A program made the position numbers and the translations under genes. From assembly GCA_049315825.1 (NCBI GenBank), contig JBMOJK010000001.1, positions 71,469-135,468 of the forward strand: a stretch of 64,000 nucleotides of DNA. The letters are read 5' to 3'. Of this stretch, positions 40,406 through 49,100 are shown one piece after another. This DNA comes from JBMOJK01 sp049315825 (GTDB lineage: Bacteria > Patescibacteriota > Gracilibacteria > BD1-5 > UBA2023). The notes under the pieces are model-generated. The model searched no databases, had not been told where the DNA came from, and worked only from the letters and a program-made list of their open reading frames with translations. How positions within the stretch are numbered: position 1 is the stretch's first letter; the number at the start of each line of letters is the position of its first letter.

Positions 40406-40846
40406 GTGGAACACATCCCATTCGCCCTCATCAAGGCCCGTGCCGTCATCATGCACGAAGACAAGATTTTTCTTGGTAAACTCAATAACCCTGCCAATTT
40501 CTACTGTCTTCCAGGAGGAACACTCGAAAAAAACGAAGACCTTGTAAGCGGGCTAAAACGTGAAATGTTTGAAGAACTTGGGGTTGAGGCAAAGATTGGT
40601 CCACTCGTTTATACACAGCAGATTATTCGGGAAAATGAGAGTAAATTTGATTTCTGGTATTGGATCGAAAACCCAGAAGATTTCCTAGATGTAGACCTCA
40701 GCAAGGCGAGTCATGGATTCGAACACTCGGAAGTTGGATTCTATGATCCAAGCATGCTCGATGCACCATACAGACCAGAGATCCTCCCTGAACTCATGAA
40801 GATATGGCATGAAAAAGGACCAGTGTTCATACAAGAAATGCAGTAA
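40406..40846 (+). CDS. NUDIX hydrolase
   Basis: 146 residues with a complete NUDIX box (GGTLEKNEDLVSGLKREM followed by FEELGV: G-x5-E-x7-REUxEExGU), so it hydrolyses a nucleoside diphosphate linked to another moiety. The start codon is probably GTG at 40406, six bases after murC. Last gene of the mur operon before a terminator. Substrate unknown. Confidence 0.87.
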   Translation: MEHIPFALIKARAVIMHEDKIFLGKLNNPANFYCLPGGTLEKNEDLVSGLKREMFEELGVEAKIGPLVYTQQIIRENESKFDFWYWIENPEDFLDVDLSKASHGFEHSEVGFYDPSMLDAPYRPEILPELMKIWHEKGPVFIQEMQ

Positions 40847-40875
40847 AAAAACACCCCGATCGGGGTGTTTTTTTA
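40845..40875. terminator. Bidirectional terminator after the mur operon
   Basis: AAAAACACCCCGATCGGGGTGTTTTT-type perfect palindrome with A and T runs; also ends the convergent gene at 40873. Confidence 0.85.
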
Positions 40876-41769
40876 CGCTACAAGAGAATAGTCTATTAGA
40901 TGAATATTTTCTTCGCTTGGTGGCTTCGTTGCTGACCGAGCTGCTTGTTTCTGTAGCATATCAGCAATCAAAACAGTAGAGGCGTAAATGTCTCGGTACT
41001 CAAGACCATGCTTTGCAGCAACATTTCCGTTGTAGTTTCGTAGTGAGATATATTCTTTTAGGAGATCCTTTGACCCCTGAATCTGAGAAAGAGATGTCAC
41101 AATCTTCTCAGGAGATGCTGATGGATAGATTTCTCGCACTTTTTTATACACAGACTGTAGTAGTTCGGGCGACTGAGAAATCTTGTGCAATGCATTACTA
41201 GATGAACTTGTCTTATTGGAGTCCACTACCCTTTGAGCTCTTGCCTCATGAAATTTAAGAAAGACATTTCCAATTACGAGATTTACAATTGGGTGCCCCC
41301 GAAGCTTAATAAGTTCGGAAATCAAGGATTTAACCTGCTTCAGGTTATGTGAATCAGGATTCTGTGTTATTTCAATCAAATCAATGAGCGGTTTTGGGGT
41401 GTTTTTGGGAAACTCTTTAAGTTCCAACTTTTCCAAAATCGGAGCATACAATTTAAAGCGCTTTCCGAGGTCTCGTACGGGATGAGTATTGAGCTGCATG
41501 AGTCACTCTGATCATCCACTACTACGCGCAACAGGGGTAACTCGGGACTCTAAGGCCATAAGCATTTCAGATTTTCCTGGATCCACTCCAAGTGCATCAG
41601 TAATAGACGAAAATACCTCTCAGTATGTCTCATGGAAGCTTTTCTTATTCTCATCGAGTGAGCGCATGGAATTATTCTTGAGAGCGCTCTTGGATGATCT
41701 TTTTTCTCTGGATTCATCAAGCATCGCTAGTTGATAATCCGTTGTATGAGTTGCTAGTTTTTCTGACAT
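40873..41769 (-). CDS. Hypothetical protein, 298 residues
   Basis: Not recognised. One frame from ATG 41769 (MSEKLATHTTDYQLAMLDES) to TAA 40873-40875, with three UGA-Gly codons near residues ~41-87. Ser/Lys/Glu-rich and helical, no signal peptide or membrane span. GGAGG abuts the start codon with almost no spacing, so an internal start (MLDESREKRS) is possible. Confidence 0.65.
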
Positions 41770-41875
41770 ACCTCCAGCCTACCAAATTCGGTTTTTTCGT
41801 GCAAGAAAAAGCAAAGAAATAACCTTACGAACAAAACGCTACCGAAATTGGCCCAGTCTTCTATTCAATTCCCAC

Positions 41876-41908
41876 AAAAAAACTCCAAGGATCTAGATCC
41901 TTGGAGTC
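41876..41908 (-). terminator. Terminator after the tRNA-Thr 3'-end copy
   Basis: ACTCCAAGGATC-ta-GATCCTTGGAGT followed by T7 on the minus strand, 9 bases beyond the repeated tRNA end. Confidence 0.85.
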
Positions 41909-41916
41909 TTGAGTTG

Positions 41917-42112
41917 TGCTTGTCTGGAGCCGGTGGCGGGAATTGTTCTTCTCGGCGCTTCGCACCTGCCAGAGACGGCTCGGGCACGAATCCGCTTGGG
42001 CGGATTCTCTCGCTGCGCTCGACCCTCTATTCAATTCCTAAATAAAAGACCCTGCAGACCAAAGTCTTCAGAGTCTTATTAGATGCTTGTCTGGAGCCGG
42101 TGGCGGGAATTG
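41917..42112 (-). repeat. tRNA-Thr 3' end repeated around a 100-bp palindromic insert
   Basis: A 29-base stretch covering the tRNA-Thr T-arm 3' side, acceptor, CCA and eight flanking bases (42084-42112) is repeated exactly at 41917-41945, 167 bases downstream of the gene. The insert at 41939-42038 (100 bp) is closed by GGAATTG/CAATTCC, the tRNA T-arm sequence. Inside it are GAATCCGC-ccaa-GCGGATTC, a GTGCCCGAGCCGTC linker and a GCGAAGC hairpin, the same order of parts as in the tRNA-Ser inserts (GGCCCGAGGCGTCC linker; GCAGCGAAGC hairpin). A tRNA-proximal terminator (42041-42078) remains between gene and insert. Confidence 0.85.
42041..42078 (-). terminator. tRNA-Thr proximal terminator
   Basis: AAGACTCTG/CAGGGTCTT stem (one G-T pair) followed by TTTATTT on the minus strand, about 14 bases beyond the mature tRNA end. 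Confidence 0.65.
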
Positions 42113-42166
42113 AACCCGCGACCTCTCCCTTACCATGGGAACGCTCTACCACTGAGCCACACCGGC
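42092..42166 (-). tRNA. tRNA-Thr (anticodon GGU)
   Basis: Acceptor GCCGGTG/CACCGGC, anticodon stem TTCCC/GGGAG with loop ATGGTAA (anticodon GGT), T-arm GGGTTCAATTCCC and encoded CCA. The 5' end directly follows the hemW stop codon with no intervening base, so the tRNA must be cut from the hemW transcript or start inside hemW. Confidence 0.95.
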
Positions 42167-43228
42167 CTATAAAAGCTCGCTCATTATATGATCGAGGACG
42201 AAAATTCAAGTGAGAGTTGGACGAAGTAGGTCATCTCGGTATTCGAGGTGTCATGCAGCGAGGAGTTCATCGAGTTTTGCAGCATCCGTGATCATGCTTG
42301 GATCAAGCGAAAATGTTCGGAGTCCGAACATAGCAGATTCCAGCGCGATCTCGGAGGATTTGAGTGTTTCGTCTTCGACAACATCGCCACGGTAGTATCC
42401 TGCAAATGACGCTGTATTTTCGAATCTCCTCCCTTCCCAATAACTTGCAGCCGAAAGCCCAAAACCACGAACATTCTGGTGCGACCAGTAGGCACGATTG
42501 TGTCGACTCTCATATCCAGGAAGTGCAAAGTTCGAGATCTCATAGTGATGAAATCCACGTTCTTGTTCGAGATATCGCACGATCTCTGAATACTCCTGAG
42601 TCATCGCAGTATCGCTGATACCGAGGGATTTCCAGTCTTTAGGGTAGTCGCCTTTTTCGAGGAAATAGACAGATGTATGTGTAAGAAATGGATACCTTGT
42701 ATGAAGGTCTCGGATATCCGCAAGGACAGCACCTTCTTTTGCATGCGGGAGCCCAAGGATAAAGTCTGCATTTACATTTCCAAACTCAGCCCTTTCTATC
42801 GCATCAAACGCATCAAAAATCGTCGCCCGAGATGAGCGATGGACGGCCTTGAGTGTTTCATCACTGAGAGACTGCACTCCGAGTGAGAGACGATTGACTC
42901 CGAGGGATTTCAGAGATCGGACATACAACTCAGTGATATCTTCTGGGTTCGCTTCGAATGCGATCTCGATATTCACATCTCGCATGGACAGTGGAAAGCG
43001 CGAAAGGATGGTTTCGAGTTGCTTTGGAGAAAGCACACTGGGTGTTCCACCACCAAAATAGATTGAGCGAATGGTTTCATTGGGTCTACTCGCAATCCAT
43101 AGATCAATTTCTTGGCACAATACCGTGATATATCTCGCGATTTTTGCTTCTTGTACGAATGGCGTGAGCGCAAATTTGCAGTACGGACACTTCTGTCTAC
43201 AAAATGGGATATGGATGTATGTGTACAT
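42167..43228 (-). CDS. hemW: Radical SAM protein HemW-like
   Basis: 353 residues. The N-terminus HIPFCRQKCPYCKF has the CxxxCxYCxF form typical of HemW (HemN has a fourth cysteine), the 4Fe-4S site of a radical SAM enzyme. IYFGGGTPSVLS and VNRLSLGVQSLSDETLK are family motifs; the C-terminal domain has EISNFALPGYESRHNRAYW. HemW is regarded as a haem chaperone; no haem genes are seen here, so its partner is unclear. Two UGA-Gly codons close to the C-terminus. The TAG abuts the tRNA-Thr 5' end. Confidence 0.9.
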
Positions 43229-43311
43229 TTTGCGCGAAGTATTGAGTAGTGAATCGAATCTAAATTACGATGAAGGCAAATATTGTCAAAGTAGTGCAAT
43301 TCTCTTTATGT

Positions 43312-43339
43312 TTGACAGTATAGTACGAAAGATTATAAC
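43312..43339 (+). promoter_or_regulatory. Promoter of the 119-residue gene
   Basis: TTGACA, 16-base spacer, TATAAC; 36 bases before the start codon. Confidence 0.7.
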
Positions 43340-43375
43340 TATCGGACAACAAACACCAACACCTCGGAGACATCA

Positions 43376-43735
43376 ATGGAAAATCCATCAAATCTCGCCG
43401 TAATAGAAAGTATACTCCACACCAACGAAGGTACCACAACCGGCAAAGGAATCATATTTTCGCGCAATGAAAAACCGGTGATAGTCAAACTAGAACCAAT
43501 CCTGCATAGGCTGCATGCCTGGGAAGGACGTGCTCTTGAAGAACCATCCGCTTCCCTGCCACTGATTCGGGTAGTTGCTGAAATAAAACACATCCCCGAT
43601 CGAAAGGATATTTCATTTATCCTTGGCTTCCGTGGATCAGATGGCTTTTGCTTGGAGGCACGGATACTCAAAGAGTACGCAGCGTACATCAGAGTATTCG
43701 AAAAAAATCTATCAGCTCTTGTAACAATAGCCTAA
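43376..43735 (+). CDS. Hypothetical protein, 119 residues
   Basis: Not recognised. GGAG six bases before the ATG supports the start. Mixed alpha/beta composition with a central basic-acidic stretch (IKHIPDRKDISFILGFRG) and no signal or membrane span. Own promoter and terminator; no UGA codons. Confidence 0.7.
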   Translation: MENPSNLAVIESILHTNEGTTTGKGIIFSRNEKPVIVKLEPILHRLHAWEGRALEEPSASLPLIRVVAEIKHIPDRKDISFILGFRGSDGFCLEARILKEYAAYIRVFEKNLSALVTIA

Positions 43736-43758
43736 AAAGCCCTTGCTACAAAAGCTTG

Positions 43759-43782
43759 GGAAGCACTATGCTTCCTTTTTTT
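43759..43782 (+). terminator. Terminator of the 119-residue gene
   Basis: GGAAGC-actat-GCTTCC followed by T7. Confidence 0.8.
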
Positions 43783-43792
43783 ATGCCCAATT

Positions 43793-44416
43793 TTAGAGAT
43801 AGGCACTCAGGATGACCTCGATATGTTCAGCACAGGTTTCTACATCCTTGCTTGCATCGATGGTGTATACACGCTTCCCTTCGCTCGCCCAGAGTGCAAG
43901 AAGTGGGATCGTATTCGCATAAAATGTATCGATGCGCTTTGCGACCGCCTCAGGATTGTCATCCTCGCGGTGCACGAGACGGTTTCCAGTAAATGGACTA
44001 AAATCCCCGACAAAGTTCGCAGGAAAACTCTCACCCGTCACCGGATCAATACGTCGGTTTGCAAGACGCTCGATCGCTTTATCTCGTGGGAGATCGAGGA
44101 AGATGATCATGTATTCTGGGAACACATTATCAAAAAGATCCTTTTGTTCTTTAGAGCGTGGAATTCCATCGAATACGACAGGTTTGTCGTTGTGGTGTTC
44201 GCGATAGTGGATGAGGATTTTCTCGACCAAAGCATTGGGTACGAGCGATCCTTCAGACAGGAGTTTTGCAACTTCGGCAGACTGTGGTTCTTGCAGTCCT
44301 GCGAAATTACGAAGCTTCTGCCCCATTTCAAAAAAATGGTGACCGTGTGATTCTACGATTTTTCGAGCCATAGTCCCTTTCCCTGATCCTTGGATTCCTA
44401 CGAGGACGATATTCAT
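43793..44416 (-). CDS. adk: Adenylate kinase
   Basis: Interconverts ATP, ADP and AMP. 207 residues from MNIVLVGIQGSGKGTMARK, whose P-loop GxxGSGKGT sets the start; a further ATG six codons upstream is less likely. FDGIPRSKEQ (AMP-binding), LANRRIDPVTGESF (start of the LID) and a DxNPE-type R motif (HREDDNPEAVAKRI) are present; no LID zinc cysteines. No UGA codons. In most bacteria adk follows secY in the spc operon; here it lies about 3 kb away next to rnpB. Confidence 0.95.
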   Translation of the reverse strand: MNIVLVGIQGSGKGTMARKIVESHGHHFFEMGQKLRNFAGLQEPQSAEVAKLLSEGSLVPNALVEKILIHYREHHNDKPVVFDGIPRSKEQKDLFDNVFPEYMIIFLDLPRDKAIERLANRRIDPVTGESFPANFVGDFSPFTGNRLVHREDDNPEAVAKRIDTFYANTIPLLALWASEGKRVYTIDASKDVETCAEHIEVILSAYL

Positions 44417-44442
44417 AGATAGCGAATTTATCAAAAACTAAA

Positions 44443-44844
44443 TGTCCACAGCCTCATAAGCCGGATTCTGTACTTCACTCTCAATCTCTCTGGGCGTTTC
44501 GTCGCCGAAGGCCTCAAGCAGGGTATACGCTGGGAAGTCTCGGACCCTTTACCCCTTTGTACCATTCCCCTTGCACCACATGGGGTTTACCAACGAACGT
44601 ACATTACTGTACGTGTCCTCGTGTAGCTTGCGCACGTCACGAGGCTTTTCACCTTTCTCCTGCCGAAGCAGAATAGTATAGTCTCTGTGGTACTTTCCGT
44701 ACAGCTGTCTTATGAATTATACACAACTGCCGCAGTCGTTATCTGCCATGCTTTCCGAGTGGTGTCCAGACTTTCCTCCCCACGACCTCCCGACATGGCT
44801 GCATGCAAAGAAAACGTGGGGTAGAGAGTGTTGCTGTGGACGCG
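44443..44844 (-). ncRNA. rnpB: RNase P RNA
   Basis: Catalytic RNA that matures tRNA 5' ends. About 400 bases on the minus strand. GAGGAAAGTCTGGACACC (P4 5' strand) lies near the start and AGAATCCGGCTTAT (P4 3' strand) near the end. GTCCACAGC (44833-44841) pairs with GCTGTGGAC (44444-44452) to form P1, setting the ends to within a few bases. One base of the common GAAAGTCCGG is T here. Size and layout fit the ancestral (A) type. Confidence 0.93.
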
Positions 44845-44931
44845 GAAGATTCTACGGGGCTTCCGCCCGAAAGCAAAGGTTTTTGTCTTCGTACTAAGTT
44901 GGCTATACTTTTGCAATCTTAACTTCACTTT

Positions 44932-46170
44932 ATGAATATTCGCGTTGTATCAGTACTCCTTGCTGCCATTGTACTTGCAGGATGTACCAATCCATTTGCC
45001 AAGAAGGACGACTTCCAGACTGTAGTAAAATCACACTTTACAGCACTCGGAAAGAGCATGAACACTGAGTCATTTGAGAATTTTATCGGGAAAACTACCT
45101 TCGATGGAAATCTCACGGCGCAGAGCAAGAATCAAGGCTTCGCGATTGATTTCAAATCTGAAAGCAAAGTACACCTCAGCGACTCAGAGACCTCACTCAA
45201 TCTCAGTGGAAGCCTCAATGCACCAGGCATGCCAGCGATGGGAGCACAAGCAGTTTTGGGTGCTATTTTTGCATCAGGAACGGGGTATGTAAAACTCGAT
45301 AAATTCGAACTGACAGGAAATGAGAAGAACCCAATGTTCGATGGCATGGTTGAAAATGCTATGCAAAGCTACGGAGGTAAGTGGCTCACACTCCCCGCAG
45401 GAGACAAATCTACTCTCATAAATGCTCACACAAATCCACTTGCTATCAAGGCAGCATTCGAAAATCATCCAGTACTTGCGATGACAAAGGATCTTGGATA
45501 CAACGAAGGAAAGTACAACTATGAAGTCAGCCTTGATAATACTCAGGCCCTCGCCCTTACAGAAGAACTCCACAAGATTCTTACAGGAACTGGACTTACA
45601 ACAGAAGCACTTACGGCAACCAAAAAGGACCTCGAGAACACAAAGCTCACTGGTACACTCTCAGTAGATAACAACAATCGAGCATACGGTTCATTCCAAG
45701 GAAATATCACCGTTACAAGCTCTGCATCTGGAAGCACCACTCCACCTGAAGTAGTTGCTATCTCATACAATAACTCAGCGGATAACTTTAACTTTGAAGC
45801 ATCTGCAGGTGGCGAAAAGATCACTCTCGCGGTCACAAAAGAGCTCACAAAGGCAAATGGAACACTCAGCTATACAGATGCACAGAAGAAACCAACTGTG
45901 ATCAAATTCACGATCGAAAAGACACTCTCTGGATATAGTTTCAATGCTTCTGGTGACATCGATCTTCCAACAGGAGAACAGATGAATCTCAAGACAAATG
46001 GGAACCTTACTACTCAAAAAGATGCATCTATCAAAATCGAAGCACCAAAGGAAACCACAGATATGAATCAGATAATCGGATGACTCATGGGAGCACCCAC
46101 TCCACAGGATGAAGCCAATGCAGCTGCACTCGTAAAGGATGTAGCCGATGATATCGCACCGCTCGAATAA
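44932..46170 (+). CDS. Lipoprotein, 412 residues
   Basis: A lipobox VLAGC (Cys17) after a hydrophobic signal (MNIRVVSVLLAAI) marks a lipid-anchored exported protein. The mature chain is rich in Lys, Thr, Ser and Asn, with beta-strand-like repeats of polar and hydrophobic residues, and ends in an acidic tail (DVADDIAPLE). Two UGA codons near the C-terminus extend it past residue 384 (IIG-G-LMGAPTPQDEA). No known domain recognised. A TTGTCT-N15-TATACT promoter lies at 44883-44909. Confidence 0.8.
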
Positions 46171-46179
46171 CATGCACAA

Positions 46180-46218
46180 AAAAATCCCCCTTCTCATATA
46201 TAAGAAGGGGGATTTTTT
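46180..46218. terminator. Bidirectional terminator between lipoprotein and exonuclease genes
   Basis: AATCCCCCTTCT/AGAAGGGGGATT with an AT-rich loop, A6 and T6 flanks. The exonuclease stop codon lies at its edge. Confidence 0.85.
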
Positions 46219-46825
46219 AGAAAAGTCGCATGAGACTGGATTCTTCGAGTTCAATGACACCGCGCTTTACGAGCTCACCGAAAGATTTTGCAGTTGCTTC
46301 CACGTCGATCATCGCGTTGTGGGCTCATTCGAACCAAGTACCAAAGAGATGCTTGTGCAGTTCACTGAGCTTTGGAGCCTTAAATCCAAAGCCTCTTCCT
46401 TGTAGTTTACAGTACTCGGTAGAGGATCGCATGGTACAGAGTGATTTCATCGGCTGGTAGTCCCCTGGATGCCCGATACGTGCGAGTTCATCACGAATCA
46501 CCTGTTCATCGTATTCGATATTGTGTCCGACTACGACATCTGTTGTATTGAGGTATTTGAGAAATGTCTGGAATACTTCCTCGACATATGGCGCATTTTC
46601 TACATCCTTATCGTAGATACCATGGACCTGTGATGCTCCAAATGGAATCGAGATTCGTGGCTTTACAAAAATATTCACGCGCTCGATTTCCTCGAAACCG
46701 TTTTCACGCGAAATATTGCCAAGAATCCCGGCGAATTGAACGATATACGGCTGCTGATCCAGGGTTCCCCCCTTCACGCTAAATCCCGTTGTTTCCGTGT
46801 CGAATACAAATGCTTTCATGGGCAT
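46217..46825 (-). CDS. DnaQ-like 3'-5' exonuclease
   Basis: DEDDh exonuclease of about 202 residues. Exo I FDTETTGF (~residues 7-14), Exo II VVGHNIEYDEQVIRDEL, and Exo III HNAMIDVEATA. The Exo III motif lies just after the UGA codon (FE-G-AHNAM), so the standard code would remove it and leave an inactive protein. It could be the polymerase III proofreading subunit or another DNA/RNA trimming enzyme. Start at MPMKAF (46825) or MKAF (46819). Minus strand, downstream of palindromic element A. Confidence 0.88.
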
Positions 46826-46868
46826 GGATGGTATGGAAGAAGGGGTGAAAATCAAGCCTCACAAAAAC

Positions 46869-46902
46869 AAAAAAACACAGTATTCAATCCTGTGTTTTTT
46901 TG
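46869..46902 (-). terminator. Terminator between element A and the exonuclease gene
   Basis: AAAACACAG/CTGTGTTTT stem with T7 on the minus strand. Confidence 0.7.
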
Positions 46903-46919
46903 TGTCTAAGCCCACCCTA

Positions 46920-47040
46920 GGAATTCTTCAAAAACTATGAGATTTGTATGAAGACTGCGTACCACAGTGAGTCGTAGCGGAAGCTACGTTGAACGCGGAA
47001 CGTAAAGTCTAAATGCAAAGATCGCGTTTTAGAAAATTCC
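46920..47040. repeat. 121-bp palindromic element A
   Basis: Imperfect terminal inverted repeats of about 28 bp (outer arms GGAATTCTTCAAAAAC and GTTTTAGAAAATTCC) enclose a 75-base core (46950-47024) that matches the core of element B position for position, with a central GTAGC-ggaa-GCTAC hairpin. It lies between two minus-strand terminators and has no reading frame. Same length as element B. Confidence 0.8.
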
Positions 47041-47043
47041 AAT

Positions 47044-47074
47044 AAAAAAAACCCTCCCGGGAAGGAGGGTTTTG
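47044..47074 (-). terminator. Terminator of secY
   Basis: AAAACCCTCC-ttcccg-GGAGGGTTTT plus further T residues on the minus strand, 111 bases past the secY stop and just beyond element B. Confidence 0.85.
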
Positions 47075-47194
47075 TTCTGCTAAAGAGCGATAATAATCGT
47101 GCGAAGGCTGCGCATCGGAGTGCGGTGTAGCATTGCTACTCCAAACGAGGAAACGCAAAGTCTGAACACGAAGATCGAAGCTATTTAGTAGAAC
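47074..47194. repeat. 121-bp palindromic element B in the secY 3' end
   Basis: Terminal inverted repeats GTTCTGCTAAAGAGC (47074-47088) and GCTATTTAGTAGAAC (47180-47194), 13 of 15 matching, extended inward to about 28 bp. The right arm is the last codons and stop of secY. The 75-base core (47103-47177) shares GAAGRCTGCG, AGTG, GTAGC..GCTAC, GGAA, AAAGTCT and GAAGATCG-like blocks with element A. Confidence 0.8.
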
Positions 47195-48516
47195 TTCTTG
47201 TAGTCGTAACTCTTGAGTTCCGTATCCACACGTCGGATGAGTTCGAGAACTACGCCAACCACGATGATAAGTCCAGCTCCTGAGATGAGGAAGTCGATCT
47301 GTGAATTACCAGATACATCGATGAAACCAAACTGATTATTAAGCTTCGTGATAATGTATGGGAAGACAGCGATGAGTGCAAGGAATGAACCTCCGAAGAA
47401 GTTGAGGTGCATGCTTGTCTTTCCGAGGTAGTCGATAGTTTCCTTTCCTGGACGGATACCTGGGATGTATCCACCTCGCTTCTGGATTGATTCTGCGATC
47501 TCACTTGGATTGAACACAATTGAGATATAGAAATATGAGAATGCAAGGATAAGCGCGAAGTATACACCGATGTAAATCCATCCTGGATTATTCATCGAGA
47601 AGTTCTGAGTAAGGAACGTCCCGAGTTCTGCCATTCGTCCAGCACCCTTTGTAGAGAGAATCTGACCGATAAGCGCAGGGAATGTAACGATAGAAACTGC
47701 GAAGATGATAGGAATCATACCAGCCTGGTTGATTCGAATCGGGAAGTATGACTTCTCATCACGTCCAGTCTTTGTATAGATGAGTGGAATCTTGCGATAC
47801 CCTTCCGTGAACTTAATGATCACAAACACAACAGCAAGTGTCATGACGATGAGACCCGCGAGGAGACCGAAGTTTCCTACTGAGATATACTGTCCGATAT
47901 GCTGTGGCACACCAGCGAGTACTCCAGCGAAGATAATCATAGAAGATCCGTTTCCGATTCCTGATTCGTTGATTACGTCACTGAGCCAGAGGAGGAGCAT
48001 CGTACCAGCTGTGATGAAGAGCATGGCTGGGAGTACAACATGGAGGAAATCCTTCGTATCGATGAGCATTCCACCAGTACCACCAGTTGCCGATCCTACG
48101 AGTGTGTTGATGAGGATGATCATTCCGTAACTCTGTGCGAATGCGAGAGGAAGTGCGAGATACTTTGTATAGTTATTGATCTTACGCTGCCCTTGTTCGC
48201 CTTCCTTCTTGAGAGCTTCAAGCTGAGGGATAACAACACCGAGGAGCTGTACGATGATCACGGCGTTAATGTATGGAGAAAGCCCCATAAGAACGATCGA
48301 GAAGTGCTCGAGTCCACCACCAAGGAGTGATGCAAAGAACGCGAGCCCCTGACTTGCTTGGAGGAACTTCTGAAGGTTTGCAATAGCATCTACATTTACA
48401 CCAGGAACTGGGATAATCGAAAGAAACTTATAAACAAAAACGAGACCAATAGTCACGAGTACCTTTTTGCGTACATCTTCTGAATTCCAGATGCGGGAAA
48501 TATTTTTGAGAATCAT
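47185..48516 (-). CDS. secY: Protein translocase subunit SecY
   Basis: Pore subunit of the Sec channel. 443 residues with ten hydrophobic segments, the plug-proximal IPVPGVNVDAI, GLSPYINAVIIVQLL, and the C-terminal cytoplasmic PGKETIDYL. No UGA codons. Last gene of the spc cluster but separated from rplO by a terminator-like hairpin. The stop codon lies within a palindromic element. Confidence 0.97.
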   Translation of the reverse strand: MILKNISRIWNSEDVRKKVLVTIGLVFVYKFLSIIPVPGVNVDAIANLQKFLQASQGLAFFASLLGGGLEHFSIVLMGLSPYINAVIIVQLLGVVIPQLEALKKEGEQGQRKINNYTKYLALPLAFAQSYGMIILINTLVGSATGGTGGMLIDTKDFLHVVLPAMLFITAGTMLLLWLSDVINESGIGNGSSMIIFAGVLAGVPQHIGQYISVGNFGLLAGLIVMTLAVVFVIIKFTEGYRKIPLIYTKTGRDEKSYFPIRINQAGMIPIIFAVSIVTFPALIGQILSTKGAGRMAELGTFLTQNFSMNNPGWIYIGVYFALILAFSYFYISIVFNPSEIAESIQKRGGYIPGIRPGKETIDYLGKTSMHLNFFGGSFLALIAVFPYIITKLNNQFGFIDVSGNSQIDFLISGAGLIIVVGVVLELIRRVDTELKSYDYKKFY

Positions 48517-48575
48517 AGAAATGAATCGAAGAAATTAACGTTTCGTAACAAGGTCGCAGAGCGACATTTGCTCTC

Positions 48576-48602
48576 AGTATAGGGAAAACAAGGGAAAGTA
48601 AA
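48576..48602 (-). promoter_or_regulatory. Possible secY promoter
   Basis: TTTACT, 15-base spacer, TATACT on the minus strand just after the hairpin behind rplO. The spacing is short, so confidence is low. Confidence 0.4.
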
Positions 48603-48605
48603 TCG

Positions 48606-48633
48606 AAAAAAAAACCTCTTTCGAGGAAATTTT
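48606..48633 (-). terminator. Hairpin between rplO and secY
   Basis: CCTC-gaaa-GAGG followed by T9 on the minus strand directly after the rplO stop. Short stem but long T tract; it may partly stop the ribosomal transcript before secY. Confidence 0.6.
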
Positions 48634-49089
48634 TTAGACGAGTTCAACCGTTCCTCCGGCTTTCTCTATCTTTGCCTTCGCTTCAGCTGAGATCTTGTTT
48701 GCCTTTACAGAGATTGCAACATCGATAGTTCCGTTTCCGAGAACCTTGAGTGCAAGCCCTGTCTTTCGAAGAAGTCCCTTCTGGTGAAGTACAATTGCGT
48801 CGATAGCAGTAACTCCTCCCTGAGCGAGAGTAGCAAGTGAATCGATGTTTACAATTGCAAATTCTGCAGGATTGTAAGCCGTGAAACCTCGCTTCTTAGG
48901 AAGTCGGCGGAACAAAGGAGTCTGTCCTCCTTCGAATGCTGGGTTGAATTTTCCAAGACCGGTTCGAGAACCCTGTCCCTTCACACCTCGACCACAGTAT
49001 GTTCCACTACCTGAAGCATTTCCTCGTCCTACACGCTTTGGAGCTTTCTTTGATCCAGGGTGTGCAGAGAGATTCGACTGATTAAACAT
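48634..49089 (-). CDS. rplO: 50S ribosomal protein L15
   Basis: 151 residues. The basic Gly-rich N-terminus (KRVGRGNASGSGTYCGRGVK) and GGQTPLFRRLPKKRGF identify L15. It follows rpsE directly: rpmD (L30), which normally lies between them, is missing, as throughout the CPR. No UGA codons. Confidence 0.97.
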   Translation of the reverse strand: MFNQSNLSAHPGSKKAPKRVGRGNASGSGTYCGRGVKGQGSRTGLGKFNPAFEGGQTPLFRRLPKKRGFTAYNPAEFAIVNIDSLATLAQGGVTAIDAIVLHQKGLLRKTGLALKVLGNGTIDVAISVKANKISAEAKAKIEKAGGTVELV

Positions 49090-49100
49090 GATGGATGAAA

